This document shows positions 1 to 9,102 of a stretch of 64,000 bases of DNA, piece by piece. The stretch's first letter is position 1, and the number at the start of each line of letters is the position of its first letter. The position numbers were made by a program, and so were the translations under genes. Below the pieces are notes generated by a model. The model made no database searches. It had not been told where the DNA came from and saw only the letters and a list, made by a program, of their open reading frames with translations. Source of the DNA: Cerina litoralis (GTDB lineage: Bacteria > Bacteroidota > Bacteroidia > Flavobacteriales > Flavobacteriaceae); contig JAIRBC010000011.1 in the NCBI GenBank assembly GCA_022008415.1, positions 62,001-126,000 of the forward strand, given 5' to 3'.

Positions 1-308
1 TGTTCAATGGCCTCCTTGTTCTTATAAATGTAGGCCACCTCTTGAAATTCCTCCAACGAACCTTGGCTAAGGTCGCACAATAATTTTATCAACTGGAAAG
101 GGTGTTGTGCAAATCCGTGAAGTTCTGTACGATTACAGGTAGATGTAACCAATAGCCCGTCAATTCCTTGTGTCTTGGCCCTCATCAATAGCTCATCCAT
201 GGCGTTGCCGTCAAGACTGAACTTGCCCCGAACACCTGCATCCGCCTTTTTATAACTGACGCCGATGGTGTAAAAAGAATTTTGTTTGGAAATATGATAA
301 TCCTTCAT
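1..308 (-). CDS. hemA: Glutamyl-tRNA reductase HemA, N-terminal part (runs off window)
   Basis: First enzyme of C5-pathway tetrapyrrole synthesis: it reduces glutamyl-tRNA(Glu) to glutamate-1-semialdehyde in the cytosol. Reading the minus strand from the ATG at 308 gives about 102 residues opening MKDYHISKQNSFYTIGVSYK, then the stretch STCNRTEL, which is the family's catalytic-cysteine motif (STCNRTE). The N-terminal catalytic domain is therefore present and the NADPH and dimerisation domains lie outside the window. It is divergent from an AraC-type regulator, a plausible local regulator. A TAnnTTTG match lies just upstream (329-336). The identification is firm because motif and position in the protein agree. 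Confidence 0.93.
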   Translation of the reverse strand, partial: MKDYHISKQNSFYTIGVSYKKADAGVRGKFSLDGNAMDELLMRAKTQGIDGLLVTSTCNRTELHGFAQHPFQLIKLLCDLSQGSLEEFQEVAYIYKNKEAIE

Positions 309-328
309 GCAATGAATTCAAACGGATA

Positions 329-336
329 CAAAAATA
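329..336 (-). promoter_or_regulatory. Putative -7 element of the hemA promoter
   Basis: On the minus strand this reads TATTTTTG, matching the Bacteroidota sigma-ABfr -7 consensus TAnnTTTG, and it would place the start of transcription about 14 nt before the hemA ATG. No TTG is seen at the usual -33 distance, so this is a motif match only. Confidence 0.4.
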
Positions 337-430
337 AATTCCTAATCCTTATAAAAATAACGCTCGAGGAACAATTAATAACGTTACAAGTTTTTTTGGG
401 CAGGATTCTGGATAATCTATCGTAAACTCT

Positions 431-438
431 TATTTTTG
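431..438 (+). promoter_or_regulatory. Putative -7 element of the AraC-type regulator gene
   Basis: TATTTTTG matches the Bacteroidota -7 consensus TAnnTTTG. It lies about 70 nt before the regulator ATG, which would put the perfect inverted repeat at 462-492 within the transcribed leader. No good -33 TTG is visible. Confidence 0.4.
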
Positions 439-461
439 TAGATAATAAAGGGGTTTTGAAT

Positions 462-492
462 GCTTCTATTTAGAGTCGTTCTAAATAGAAGC
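462..492. promoter_or_regulatory. Perfect 13-bp inverted repeat, probable operator
   Basis: GCTTCTATTTAGA (462-474) and TCTAAATAGAAGC (480-492) are exact reverse complements separated by GTCGT. The site lies 17 nt before the AraC-type gene and downstream of its likely -7 box. Its core, TCTATTTAGA-N5-TCTAAATAGA, shares the left half and the spacer length with a site at the suf promoter (13195-13219). A repressor operator for iron or heme control is the favoured reading; an RNA hairpin in the leader is the alternative. Confidence 0.65.
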
Positions 493-509
493 CTGTAATA
501 GACTAAAAA

Positions 510-1400
510 ATGATAGATAAAAATAACGCTGAAGGTTCGTTTGAAGAAGTATTCTTTGAAGATGGATTTTATGTCCTAAAAATACAGAACGATGGCACGA
601 ATGCCCAAAAAGTAGTTAGGGACATCGATAGTTCATTTATTCAATTTCACTTTTGCCTAAAAGGCCATGCCAAGTTTATCTTCAATGAAGGCCGGTACGC
701 ATTGGAAGTCTCGGAGGAAAACTCCCTATTGCTATACAACAATCAGATAGACTTGCCACTCAATTTGGAACTCCATGCCAATTCCTGGTTGGTATCGATC
801 GTCATGACCATCAGGAAGTTCCATTCCCTTTTTTCCAAGGAAGCAAACTATATCCCATTCTTGAGCAAGGAAAACAGGGACAAGAAGTATTATTCACAAG
901 AAAAGTTTACCCCGGCGATCGCCGTAATCCTAAGTCAATTGATGAATTATCACTTGCATCCTTCGATAAAAGAACTTTATATCCGGGGCAAAGTATACGA
1001 GCTTATTTCCCTTTATTTTAATAGGAACGATGATACCGATATCGATCAATGTCCCTTTTTAGTCAGCGAGGACAGCGTAAAACGCATTAGGAAAGCCAAG
1101 GAAATAATGATCGCCCGGATGTCAGAGCCGCCAAGCCTACCAGAACTTGCGGAAGAAATAGGCCTCAGCCTGAAAAAATTAAAAGAAGGTTTTAAACAAA
1201 TTTACGGGGATTCGGTTTATAGCTTTTTGTTCGATTATAAAATGGAATATTCCCGGAAAATGTTGGAATACGGACAGCACAATGTCAACGAGGTGGGCCT
1301 GAAGGTGGGGTATAGTACCGCAAGTCATTTTATTGCGGCGTTTAAAAGAAAATACGGAACCACCCCAAAAAAATATTTGATGTCGTTGGCAAACGGATAG
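510..1400 (+). CDS. AraC-family transcriptional regulator
   Basis: 296-residue DNA-binding regulator. The last ~100 residues form the two helix-turn-helix AraC/XylS domain: SLPELAEEIGLSLKKLKEGF is the first HTH and the stretch ending HFIAAFKRKYGTTPKKYL is the second, with the family's F-K-R-x-x-G-x-x-P-x-x-Y/F pattern. The N-terminal ~180 residues form a sensor region that I do not recognise beyond a general resemblance to PchR-like regulators. Divergence from hemA suggests control of heme synthesis; that is inference from position. The gene stands alone, with an inverted-repeat operator immediately upstream that may be autoregulatory. The downstream crotonase gene begins 95 bp after its stop. 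Confidence 0.88.
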   Translation: MIDKNNAEGSFEEVFFEDGFYVLKIQNDGTNAQKVVRDIDSSFIQFHFCLKGHAKFIFNEGRYALEVSEENSLLLYNNQIDLPLNLELHANSWLVSIVMTIRKFHSLFSKEANYIPFLSKENRDKKYYSQEKFTPAIAVILSQLMNYHLHPSIKELYIRGKVYELISLYFNRNDDTDIDQCPFLVSEDSVKRIRKAKEIMIARMSEPPSLPELAEEIGLSLKKLKEGFKQIYGDSVYSFLFDYKMEYSRKMLEYGQHNVNEVGLKVGYSTASHFIAAFKRKYGTTPKKYLMSLANG

Positions 1401-1495
1401 GGTTTGACCATACGCTTTCCTAACAGGTTAAAGATTTGCATCTACATTCACGGTATCTCCCGATAGTCTCGGACAAATGAATAAAATGAATTAAA

Positions 1496-2281
1496 ATGAA
1501 AAAATACAAGAACCTCTTAGTCGAAAAAGAGGGCCATTTGGCCACCTTGACCATTGATCGTCCAAATAAATTAAATGCCCTAAACCGCGAGACCATCAAA
1601 GAGTTGCACGATGCCTTTGTTGCACTTAATGATGACGAGGAAATTAAGACAATTATTCTAACAGGCAGTGGCGATAAAGCCTTTGTCGCCGGTGCCGATA
1701 TCTCGGAATTCGCCGATTTTTCGCCAAAAGAAGGCTCCAATCTCGCAGCAAAGGGCCAAAAACTACTTTTCGATTTTGTGGAAAATCTAGCGACTCCAGT
1801 AATTGCCGCGATCAACGGCTTTGCGCTTGGCGGCGGTCTGGAACTTGCGATGGCTTGCCATTTTAGGGTAGCCAGCACCAAGGCTAAAATGGGACTCCCA
1901 GAGGTGTCTCTTGGCGTTATTCCAGGTTATGGCGGTACCCAGCGCTTGCCACAGCTTATTGGTAAGGGCCGCGCCATGGAACTCATTATGACCGCCAATA
2001 TGATCGATGCACAAAAAGCGGTGGCCTATGGCTTGATCAACCATATGGTACCAGCGGAAGATCTACTCCCTTTTTGCCATTCCTTGGGGGACAGGATATC
2101 GAAAAATTCCCCCGTTGCCATAGGTTATGCAATAAAAGCGATAAATGCGGGTTTTAAAAATAATACGGACGGTTACGCCACGGAAATCGATGCCTTTGGA
2201 ACTTGTTTTGGTACGGAGGACTTTAAAGAGGGAACCACGGCCTTTTTAGACAAGCGAAAGGCAGAATTTCCCGGAGCTTAG
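1496..2281 (+). CDS. Enoyl-CoA hydratase/isomerase family protein (crotonase)
   Basis: 261-residue crotonase-fold enzyme, expected to hydrate short-chain trans-2-enoyl-CoA to 3-hydroxyacyl-CoA. The oxyanion-hole motif AFVAGADISEF lies at about 62-72, and both catalytic glutamates of true hydratases are present: Glu116 in GGGLELAMAC and Glu136 in GLPEVSLGVIPGYGGTQR. The length is normal for a single-domain hydratase. Because both acids are retained, a hydratase is more likely than an isomerase or hydrolase. The start at 1496 follows two nearby ATGs in an A-rich leader (ATGAATAAA repeated with drift). Substrate chain length cannot be told from sequence; short-chain (crotonyl-CoA) is typical of close relatives. 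Confidence 0.92.
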   Translation: MKKYKNLLVEKEGHLATLTIDRPNKLNALNRETIKELHDAFVALNDDEEIKTIILTGSGDKAFVAGADISEFADFSPKEGSNLAAKGQKLLFDFVENLATPVIAAINGFALGGGLELAMACHFRVASTKAKMGLPEVSLGVIPGYGGTQRLPQLIGKGRAMELIMTANMIDAQKAVAYGLINHMVPAEDLLPFCHSLGDRISKNSPVAIGYAIKAINAGFKNNTDGYATEIDAFGTCFGTEDFKEGTTAFLDKRKAEFPGA

Positions 2282-2304
2282 AACTGCAATAAACCAACCT
2301 ACAG

Positions 2305-3861
2305 ATGAAAAATACGCTTATTGTTCTTTTTTTGGTATTCGCCACTACTTTGGTGAAAGCCCAAAATATGCCCTTGTCCTATACTTTTGGCGGAAAATAT
2401 AACGATAGGTACAAATTTTCCAATCTGATGGCTATGACCAGTGACGGCAACGGGGGATACCTTCTGGTTCGCGCTTATTATACCGGACTAATCCTAAAGC
2501 CAAAGGGATACTACATAGAACGATACGACAAGGACCTGTCCTTGTTGTCCGAATACAATTTTAAGATTAAGGATTTGGATTTTGTGGATGCTTTTGTTAA
2601 TAATGGACAATTGAACCTACTTTTTTTGCAATATAACCAACGATCGGAATCCTATGAATACGTAGTGCAAAGCAGCCCTTTGGAAAATATGGGATTTTCG
2701 CCAAAGACCATTTTATCAATTCCTTCAATTAGGGTAGATAGCCCTTTGGAAAAAAATTATTACAACAGGAATTTTTCGTCCGGGTTTACAACTACGGTTT
2801 TATTCAATAAGGACAAATCGGCCTTTGCCATTAGTGCCCACTTTAAAAAGAAATCCGACAATCAGCATTTCATTTATTTGTTCGATAACTCCTTGAACAA
2901 ATTAATAACCCACGATTTTTCATCACAGATCGAAGAAAAAAATTACGCCTTTGAAAACATAGAGGTCTCCAAGGATAAATCGGTAATTTATCTAATAGGC
3001 AAGGCCTATTTTAAAAAGAAACGCTTTGCCATCACGGAGCGTAAATTCCAATACGAATTGGTCAGGATAACAACCAATAACGATGAAAAAACACAGACTT
3101 TTGACGGACCGGGCAAATTTTCTGAAGCCTTGATCCCGATACTTACCGGTAATCGGTTGTTGTGCGTTGGGTTTTATGCGGATCGCAAGGACAACCGATA
3201 CAACGGCCTTACCTATGTAGACATAGATCCCGAATCCCTTGAAATTAGGACCAAAAAATACGATCCTTTTTCACAACAGTTTATGAAGGACAAGTTTGGG
3301 AAGGAAATGGACAAGGAAATCAAGAACCTCGTTTTTAAAAACGTGAGCTTAACCTCCGACGGATCCATTCTTTTTAACGCCGAGGAGGAATTCGTTACCG
3401 ACAGTTACCAATCCGATGGCGGAGGCAATCGCATTAAGATAAACCGATACCACTACAATGATATAGTAAGCGCAAAACTGGATTCGTCAGGCAACATGGT
3501 ATGGGCGCGCAACATCAACAAATCCGAGGTTACCCAAGGAGATGGGGCCTATGCGTCCTATAGCACCTATACCAATGGGGACACTACTTATTTCTTTATC
3601 AGTACCGCCGCCGAAAACCCACAGCAGCTCGGGGTAGATCGCATCGTGTTTAGGCAGGGCTATACCCATAACCGAAATGTGTTCGCCATAGAACTCGATG
3701 CACTGGGCCATATGAGCTGGGAAAAAGTAATAGACGACAAGGAAGCCCGTTTGCCTCTTATGGTATCCCTTCCCTATATCGATTATATAAATGACACCGT
3801 TCTTTTTTATGCCAAAAGGGGCAATAAAAAGCAATTGGTGAAGGTAAGCGTGGGCTCCTAG
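2305..3861 (+). CDS. Secreted protein of unknown function
   Basis: 518-residue protein with a clear signal peptide (residues 1-19, cleavage after VKA before Gln20). The mature part is rich in beta-strand-like stretches (repeated blocks of the type GGYLLV, YIERYDKDL, VIYLIGKAYF) and in Tyr, Asp and Lys, which suggests a beta-propeller or similar repeat fold outside the cytoplasm. I find no catalytic motif, no lipobox cysteine and no C-terminal type IX sorting domain. It starts 23 bp after the crotonase stop, so the two may be co-transcribed. The family is not recognised. Confidence 0.8.
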   Translation: MKNTLIVLFLVFATTLVKAQNMPLSYTFGGKYNDRYKFSNLMAMTSDGNGGYLLVRAYYTGLILKPKGYYIERYDKDLSLLSEYNFKIKDLDFVDAFVNNGQLNLLFLQYNQRSESYEYVVQSSPLENMGFSPKTILSIPSIRVDSPLEKNYYNRNFSSGFTTTVLFNKDKSAFAISAHFKKKSDNQHFIYLFDNSLNKLITHDFSSQIEEKNYAFENIEVSKDKSVIYLIGKAYFKKKRFAITERKFQYELVRITTNNDEKTQTFDGPGKFSEALIPILTGNRLLCVGFYADRKDNRYNGLTYVDIDPESLEIRTKKYDPFSQQFMKDKFGKEMDKEIKNLVFKNVSLTSDGSILFNAEEEFVTDSYQSDGGGNRIKINRYHYNDIVSAKLDSSGNMVWARNINKSEVTQGDGAYASYSTYTNGDTTYFFISTAAENPQQLGVDRIVFRQGYTHNRNVFAIELDALGHMSWEKVIDDKEARLPLMVSLPYIDYINDTVLFYAKRGNKKQLVKVSVGS

Positions 3862-3866
3862 CCCCT

Positions 3867-3925
3867 TATCCGTGTTAGGTTCGTCTTAAGATTGATTCCA
3901 CAATGGGAATTGCCTTTCACGGATA
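3867..3925. terminator. Inverted repeat after the secreted-protein gene
   Basis: TATCCGTG (3867-3874) pairs exactly with CACGGATA (3918-3925) across a 43-nt loop, directly downstream of the stop at 3861. No T-run follows, so this may be a weak terminator or an mRNA-stabilising stem. Confidence 0.3.
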
Positions 3926-4036
3926 GAAAATAGCTTCCAAGTTCTAGCAGATTCATCACGAGCCCTTTTTCCAAATTAAATCCCACATTTTAATTAAATT
4001 CTGGAATTATTCCATATATTTGGAATAAATCCTATT

Positions 4037-5110
4037 TTGACCAAAAAAGAATACATTAAAGGCCGGGGGGCACAAGAGAATAAAGCAAACAAGTTTCTTC
4101 AATTCTCTTATGAAATGCGGGACGATTTCCTGGAATTTTGTAGGATCGAGGGGGAAGAGGCCGCTAACAACAAGACAAAATACATTCCTGCTTTTCCCAA
4201 AACAATCGTAAATAAGGTGACCAGCCCGGATGTGAGGATGCAATTTTCCATGAACCCCTACCAAGGCTGTGAACACGGCTGTATCTACTGCTACGCCCGT
4301 AATACCCACGAATATTGGGGCTATAGTGCAGGATTGGATTTCGAGAGGAAAATTCTCGTTAAGAAAGATGCCCCAAAATTGCTCGAAAAGAAACTTAGAG
4401 GCAAAATCTGGACGGCCCGGACCATTGTTCTCTCCGGCAATACGGATTGTTACCAACCCGCCGAGAAGAAATTTGGAATCACCCGTGCGTGCTTGGAGAT
4501 TTTCTTAAAGTACCGTCATCCCGTGGGTATCATTACGAAAAATGCATTGATTTTAAAGGATCTGGATATCCTTAGGGAGTTGGCCAAGGATACCCTTATC
4601 GGGGTACACGTTTCCGTAACCACGCTTTCCGAGGAAACCCGCCGTATTTTGGAACCCCGGACGGCGTCCATAAAACGGCGGTTGGAAACCATTAAAATTC
4701 TGGCCGATAACAACATTCCTGTAAATGCCATGCTGGCACCGATCATTCCGGGCATAAACAGTCATGAAATTATGAATTTGGCCAAAGCGGTTTCTGATCG
4801 CGGTGCTTTGTCCTTCGGATTTACGGTAGTGCGACTCAACGGGGCCATTGGCCATATCTTTAGCGATTGGATAAGAAAGACCCTGCCCGATAGGGCCGAT
4901 AAAGTGCTCCACCAGATAGAGGCCTGCCACAACGGAACGCTTAACGATAGTCGCTATGGGATTCGAAGCCGGGGTGAAGGCAAGATCGCCCAGCAAATCC
5001 ATGACATGATGGCTTTGGCCAAAAGAACGTATTTTAAGGACCGTGTTTTCCCGAAGTTGAACACGGATCTCTACCCCATTCACAAGCAGGGGCAATTACG
5101 ATTGTTTTAA
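4037..5110 (+). CDS. PA0069-family radical SAM protein
   Basis: 357 residues. The radical SAM [4Fe-4S] motif CX3CX2C is seen as Cys78, Cys82 and Cys85 in GCEHGCIYCYARNTHEYWGY, and the N-terminal IKGRGAQ signature is characteristic of the PA0069/Rv2578c-type family. The start is TTG at 4037: no in-frame ATG precedes the conserved KGRGAQ motif, and upstream codons offer no better choice. The reaction catalysed by this family is not known; DNA repair has been suggested because of resemblance to spore photoproduct lyase. It is followed by a GC-rich repeat region and then the convergent vsr-like gene, which may or may not be related in function. Confidence 0.9.
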   Translation: MTKKEYIKGRGAQENKANKFLQFSYEMRDDFLEFCRIEGEEAANNKTKYIPAFPKTIVNKVTSPDVRMQFSMNPYQGCEHGCIYCYARNTHEYWGYSAGLDFERKILVKKDAPKLLEKKLRGKIWTARTIVLSGNTDCYQPAEKKFGITRACLEIFLKYRHPVGIITKNALILKDLDILRELAKDTLIGVHVSVTTLSEETRRILEPRTASIKRRLETIKILADNNIPVNAMLAPIIPGINSHEIMNLAKAVSDRGALSFGFTVVRLNGAIGHIFSDWIRKTLPDRADKVLHQIEACHNGTLNDSRYGIRSRGEGKIAQQIHDMMALAKRTYFKDRVFPKLNTDLYPIHKQGQLRLF

Positions 5111-5312
5111 ACGATCCCGGTCAGAAGCAGGTACAAATTCTGTTAAAAATCCAAAATTCCAAGTCCCCCCTTTTTTGCAACGGGAGCTAGCCCGACAAAA
5201 TTATTCCCGTCCGAACGCAAGCCCGACATGGTCGTTCTGGCTGGGCACTGGCAGACTGGCGGGGTGCCGTCCCGATAACTATCGGGGGCGGAGAGGTTAC
5301 CACTTATCAGTT
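5111..5312. repeat. Intergenic REP-like GC-rich repeat region
   Basis: This 200-bp gap between convergent genes has a GC-rich block with short palindromes, including CCCGATAACTATCGGG at 5271-5286 (7-bp stem, 2-nt loop) and CTGGCGGG at 5255-5262. Close relatives of the first palindrome recur at about 34754-34768 and 34818-34825, and the second at 16431-16468. They look like REP-type palindromic repeats. No gene is seen here. Confidence 0.5.
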
Positions 5313-5786
5313 CTAAACACTTTGTTTCTGAAGATGGTCAACCACCCTTTGAAGACAAGTGGCCAACTCTTTTTTTATTTCCCGCTCCCAGAACCGGAAT
5401 ACTTCGTAGCCTAAGCGCTCCAGCTCGGCATTTACTTCCCTATCGCGCTGCATGTTGCGCTCTATCTTAGGAATCCAAAATTCCCGGTTGGTCTTTATCT
5501 TTGGTTTTCGCTCCTTCCAGTTATACCCGTGCCAGTATTCGCCATCGATAAAAATAACCGTTCTATATTTATTAAGTACGATGTCTGGCTTACCGATCAA
5601 TTTTTTGTAATCCACGCGATAACGGTAACCCGCCGCCCACAAAGCTTTTCTAAAAACCAATTCGGGTTTGGTGTTTTTTCCCCTTATCTTGCCCATGATC
5701 TTGGATCGCTCCGGGGTCGTATAAAATCCCGATTCCTCATTAAAACGCGGGACTTTGATCCTATTTTCCGAATATTCTTTTGGCAT
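5313..5786 (-). CDS. Very-short-patch-repair (Vsr)-like endonuclease, zinc-less variant
   Basis: 157 residues with the Vsr fold order: RSKIMGKIRGKNTKPEL (about 28-44), KPDIVL with the expected catalytic Asp68, a DGEYWHG block (81-87) with His86, then NREFWIPKIERNMQRD and the terminal LGYEVFRFWE. Classical Vsr nicks next to T:G mismatches at Dcm sites. In Escherichia coli Vsr three cysteines and a histidine hold structural zinc; here those cysteine positions are Glu or aromatic residues, and the only cysteine in the whole protein is Cys143 near the C-terminus. No cytosine methyltransferase gene is nearby, so its mismatch partner is unclear. It may be a general orphan Vsr-like nuclease. Confidence 0.82.
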   Translation of the reverse strand: MPKEYSENRIKVPRFNEESGFYTTPERSKIMGKIRGKNTKPELVFRKALWAAGYRYRVDYKKLIGKPDIVLNKYRTVIFIDGEYWHGYNWKERKPKIKTNREFWIPKIERNMQRDREVNAELERLGYEVFRFWEREIKKELATCLQRVVDHLQKQSV

Positions 5787-5837
5787 TATATAAAATTACG
5801 AAGAATATCCGGTCCGTTAATAACAGACAAACACACT

Positions 5838-5868
5838 AAAAAAAATCCCAAGCTAGATGGCTCGGGAA
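5838..5868 (-). terminator. Rho-independent terminator of the sdh operon
   Basis: On the minus strand TCCCGAGC pairs with GCTTGGGA (one G-U pair) around the loop CATCTA, followed by eight Ts. It lies 37 bp beyond the sdhB stop, as expected for the end of sdhCAB. Confidence 0.8.
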
Positions 5869-5904
5869 TTGTTATTTACGGTTTGTGGTTCCTAATTTAA
5901 AGGT

Positions 5905-6651
5905 TCACCCTTCGGTAGCGGCACTCATATACTCCCTATTCATACGGGCAATACTCTCCAATGAAATCCCTTTGGGGCATTCCACTTCGCACGCTCCAGT
6001 ATTGGTGCAGTTACCAAAACCTTCCAAATCCATTTGACGCACCATGTTCTCTACCCTTTCCGCAGCCTCCACACGGCCTTGGGGCAAAAGGGCAAATTGG
6101 GATATTTTGGCGGAAGTGAACAACATGGCACTCGCATTTTTACAAGCAGCTACACAAGCACCGCAACCGATACAGGTGGCGTTGTCCATAGACAAATCTG
6201 CATTTTCCTTGGGAATTGGGATGGCATTGGCATCTACGGTATTTCCCGAGGTATTTACCGAGATAAAACCCCCAGCCTGCTGAATCCGGTCAAAGGAGCT
6301 ACGATCTACTATCAAATCCTTGATTACGGGAAATGCAGTGGCCCTAAAAGGCTCAATATATATGGTATCCCCATCACTAAACTTCCGCATGTGCAATTGG
6401 CAAGTGGTGGTCAATCTATCCGGACCATGGGGCTCCCCGTTGATCTGTAAGGAACAGGCGCCACATATTCCCTCGCGGCAGTCGTGGTCAAATTCCACGG
6501 GTTCCTCTCCTTTGTTGTTCAGTTCTTCGTTAAGAACATCCAACATCTCCAAAAATGACATGTCCCCGTCTATTCCATCAATAGGATAGTCAACGAGCTT
6601 ACCTTTGGTTTTGGCATCTTTTTGACGCCATATTTTTAGATTTAGTTTCAT
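5905..6651 (-). CDS. sdhB: Succinate dehydrogenase/fumarate reductase iron-sulfur subunit
   Basis: 248 residues. It carries electrons from SdhA to the membrane quinone site. Three cluster motifs are visible: [2Fe-2S] Cys58, Cys63, Cys66, Cys84; [4Fe-4S] Cys160, Cys163, Cys166 with Cys170; [3Fe-4S] Cys215, Cys221, Cys225 with the Cys170 region. The length and the arrangement fit the Bacteroidota succinate:menaquinone oxidoreductase. It is the last gene of a minus-strand sdhC-sdhA-sdhB operon, separated from sdhA by about 445 bp that contain a broken four-helix-bundle gene and a 7-bp repeat ladder. A terminator follows. Confidence 0.97.
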   Translation of the reverse strand: MKLNLKIWRQKDAKTKGKLVDYPIDGIDGDMSFLEMLDVLNEELNNKGEEPVEFDHDCREGICGACSLQINGEPHGPDRLTTTCQLHMRKFSDGDTIYIEPFRATAFPVIKDLIVDRSSFDRIQQAGGFISVNTSGNTVDANAIPIPKENADLSMDNATCIGCGACVAACKNASAMLFTSAKISQFALLPQGRVEAAERVENMVRQMDLEGFGNCTNTGACEVECPKGISLESIARMNREYMSAATEG

Positions 6652-6660
6652 GCCGAAATC

Positions 6661-6688
6661 CGTTATTTGTTAATCGTTAATCGTTAAT
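6661..6688. repeat. Heptamer ladder upstream of sdhB
   Basis: Four consecutive 7-bp units CGTTATT, TGTTAAT, CGTTAAT and CGTTAAT end 10 bp before the sdhB ATG (transcript strand: units of the form ATTAACG). It belongs to the class of degenerate short-unit ladders described in the findings. Confidence 0.75.
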
Positions 6689-6693
6689 GATTG

Positions 6694-7052
6694 TTAGCTT
6701 TTACTAGATAATTGATATATCCATTTTAAATTACAATCCATGATCATTAACTTTAATTCTTCATATGTCTATTTTCAATATAACCTATATCTAAACTGTC
6801 GATTGGTTGATCCAATAATTCATAAGCCGAACCTCTCGATGTTCTGCAAAATTGTGCATTTTCACTGTAATGGAATCCACCGTAACCTTCCGATATATTA
6901 TGGGTTACAGATCTTGATGCCCTTCGCATCTGAGAAACCAACGCCTATTTTTCATGCTCGGGAAACTGTTTAATAACTCTCGAGATTTCCCTTCGTAACC
7001 GAGTCTCATTTTTCCGGCAATCCAAATCTTCAAAAGTCCTAATATTTCCCAT
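6694..7052 (-). pseudogene. Broken four-helix-bundle (23S-IVP/TIGR02436-like) gene within the sdh operon
   Basis: From the ATG at 7052 the reading frame begins MGNIRTFEDLDCRKNETRL and continues to FPEHEK, where a TAG (6945-6947) stands at a position that is normally aromatic. The same frame then resumes ALVSQMRRASRSVTHNISEG and SRGSAYELLDQPIDSL, clear family hallmarks. Near residue 97 the frame shifts by one base, after which YEELKLMIMD continues to a stop at 6694. The total of 359 bp is one base short of 120 codons, which fits a single deletion. Proteins of this family form pentameric four-helix bundles; their function is unknown. The remnant lies between sdhA and sdhB. Confidence 0.88.
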
Positions 7053-7096
7053 AGAACTCTAAATTACAGTTAACTTTTAGCGGTTAACTATTAACA

Positions 7097-9100
7097 TTAT
7101 TTATAGCTCCTCGTCTTCAGCTCAATATTCTCATATACCAAGCTCTCCTTGTGGAGAACGGAATCCTTGGGTTCGCCTTTGTATTCCCAGGCGGAGACGA
7201 ACTTAAAGTTTTTGTCGTCCCTTAATGCCTCGCCTTCTTCGGTTTGGTATTCTTCCCGGAAATGTCCACCACAAGATTCATTTCGTGTTAACGCATCTTT
7301 GGCAAACAATTCGCCAAGCTCCAGAAAGTCGGCCACTCGGCCAGCTTTTTCCAATTCTTGGTTGAGCCCGTCGGCGGTTCCAGGAATCCTGACGTTTTCC
7401 CAAAAATCCGAACGGAGTTCTGAGATTTCCTTTATGGCTTCCTTTAATCCTTTCGCATTGCGCGACATTCCACATTTGTCCCACATAATATGACCCAGTT
7501 TCTTGTGGTAATGATCCACGGAATGCTTGCCTTTACCGGACATCAACCGCTCAATACGATCCCGAACATCTTTTTCAACCGAATCAAATTCGGCCGAATC
7601 GGTCGGGATAGGGCCCGTCCTAATATCATGCGATAAATAATCGCCAATAGTATACGGCAATATAAAATACCCGTCGGCCAACCCCTGCATAAGCGCAGAT
7701 GCTCCTAATCGGTTGGCGCCGTGATCGCTAAAGTTTGCCTCACCGGCCGCATAGCAACCGGGAATCGTAGTTTGTAAATTATAATCTACCCATAGGCCGC
7801 CCATGGTGTAGTGAACCGCTGGGTAGATCATCATGGGGGTTACATATGGATTTTCGTCCACAATTTTTTCGTACATCTGGAAGAGGTTCCCATACTTGGC
7901 CTCCACAATCCCTTCACCCAATTCGGTTATCTTTTCTTTTGAAGGATTGCTAAAACCGTGTATTTTCGCTTGTTCCTTGCCGTATCTTTCGATGGCCGAT
8001 TTAAAATCCAGAAATACGGCTTGCCCTGTTTTATTTACCCCAAAACCAGCGTCGCAACGTTCCTTGGCAGCCCTGGAAGCCACATCACGAGGTACGAGGT
8101 TGCCAAAAGCCGGATATCTTCTTTCCAAATAATAGTCCCTTTCTTCTTCGCTTAGTTGGGTAGGTTTCATTTTTCCTTCCCGGATCGCCTTGGCATCTTC
8201 CATGCGTTTTGGAACCCAGATTCGGCCGTCGTTCCTTAAGGATTCGGACATTAAGGTGAGTTTGGATTGATGATCCCCCGAAACCGGTATACAGGTGGGG
8301 TGAATCTGCGTATAGCAAGGGTTGGCAAAAAAGGCACCTCTACGGTGCGCCCGCCACGCTGCCATGACATTGCTGCCCATAGCGTTTGTAGACAGAAAGA
8401 ATACGTTGCCGTAACCACCACTTGCCAATACCACGGCATGGGCGGAATGTCGCTCAATTTCTCCGGTAACCAAATTTCGGGCTATTATGCCCCGTGCCTT
8501 GCCATCCACCAGCACAAGGTCTAACATCTCATGACGGTTATAGGCCTTGATCTTACCCCGATTTATCTGTCGGTTCATAGCGGCATAGGCACCCAACAAT
8601 AATTGTTGTCCGGTTTGGCCTTTAGCGTAGAATGTACGCGAGACCAGGACACCCCCAAAGGAACGGTTGTCCAACAATCCGCCGTATTCACGGGCAAAAG
8701 GAACCCCTTGTGCCACGCATTGGTCTATAATATTTCCAGATACCTCCGCCAGTCTGTACACGTTGGCCTCCCTAGAACGATAATCACCCCCTTTTACGGT
8801 GTCGTAAAAAAGTCGATAGTTGCTATCGCCGTCGCCTTGATAATTTTTTGCGGCATTGATACCGCCTTGAGCCGCAATGGAATGCGCCCTTCTGGGAGAA
8901 TCTTGGTAACAGAAGGTTTTTACATTGTATCCCAGTTCGGCAAAAGTAGCCGCAGCGGATCCTCCGGCAAGGCCGGTGCCCACGACGATTATATCTATCT
9001 TACGTTTATTGGCCGGGTTTACCAGATTGATGTCGTTCTTGTACTGTGTCCATTTATCGGCCAAAGGACCGGATGGAATTTTAGAATCCAAAATGCCCAT
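7097..9100 (-). CDS. sdhA: Succinate dehydrogenase/fumarate reductase flavoprotein subunit
   Basis: 667 residues, the catalytic subunit that oxidises succinate to fumarate in the TCA cycle. The FAD Rossmann motif [18 protein letters not shown] lies at about 40-57, and His73 in [20 protein letters not shown] is the expected covalent FAD attachment site. Fumarate-site motifs HPTCIPVSG and [15 protein letters not shown] are present, as is the C-terminal GGHFREE block. The length matches the longer Bacteroidota/epsilon-type SdhA. The gene begins 2 bp after the sdhC stop, so the two are translated from one message. Confidence 0.97.
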   Translation of the reverse strand: MGILDSKIPSGPLADKWTQYKNDINLVNPANKRKIDIIVVGTGLAGGSAAATFAELGYNVKTFCYQDSPRRAHSIAAQGGINAAKNYQGDGDSNYRLFYDTVKGGDYRSREANVYRLAEVSGNIIDQCVAQGVPFAREYGGLLDNRSFGGVLVSRTFYAKGQTGQQLLLGAYAAMNRQINRGKIKAYNRHEMLDLVLVDGKARGIIARNLVTGEIERHSAHAVVLASGGYGNVFFLSTNAMGSNVMAAWRAHRRGAFFANPCYTQIHPTCIPVSGDHQSKLTLMSESLRNDGRIWVPKRMEDAKAIREGKMKPTQLSEEERDYYLERRYPAFGNLVPRDVASRAAKERCDAGFGVNKTGQAVFLDFKSAIERYGKEQAKIHGFSNPSKEKITELGEGIVEAKYGNLFQMYEKIVDENPYVTPMMIYPAVHYTMGGLWVDYNLQTTIPGCYAAGEANFSDHGANRLGASALMQGLADGYFILPYTIGDYLSHDIRTGPIPTDSAEFDSVEKDVRDRIERLMSGKGKHSVDHYHKKLGHIMWDKCGMSRNAKGLKEAIKEISELRSDFWENVRIPGTADGLNQELEKAGRVADFLELGELFAKDALTRNESCGGHFREEYQTEEGEALRDDKNFKFVSAWEYKGEPKDSVLHKESLVYENIELKTRSYK

Positions 9101-9102
9101 AA

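Noticed and set aside
4007..5095. Long minus-strand frames opposite the radical SAM gene (4007-4456, 4553-5095)
   Set aside because: They lie wholly within a clearly conserved gene on the other strand and show no family motifs; they are shadows of codon bias.
6753..6941. 62-residue frame between sdhA and sdhB considered as a separate small gene
   Set aside because: It is the middle part of the broken four-helix-bundle gene (6694-7052); the family motifs continue on both sides of its stop codons.
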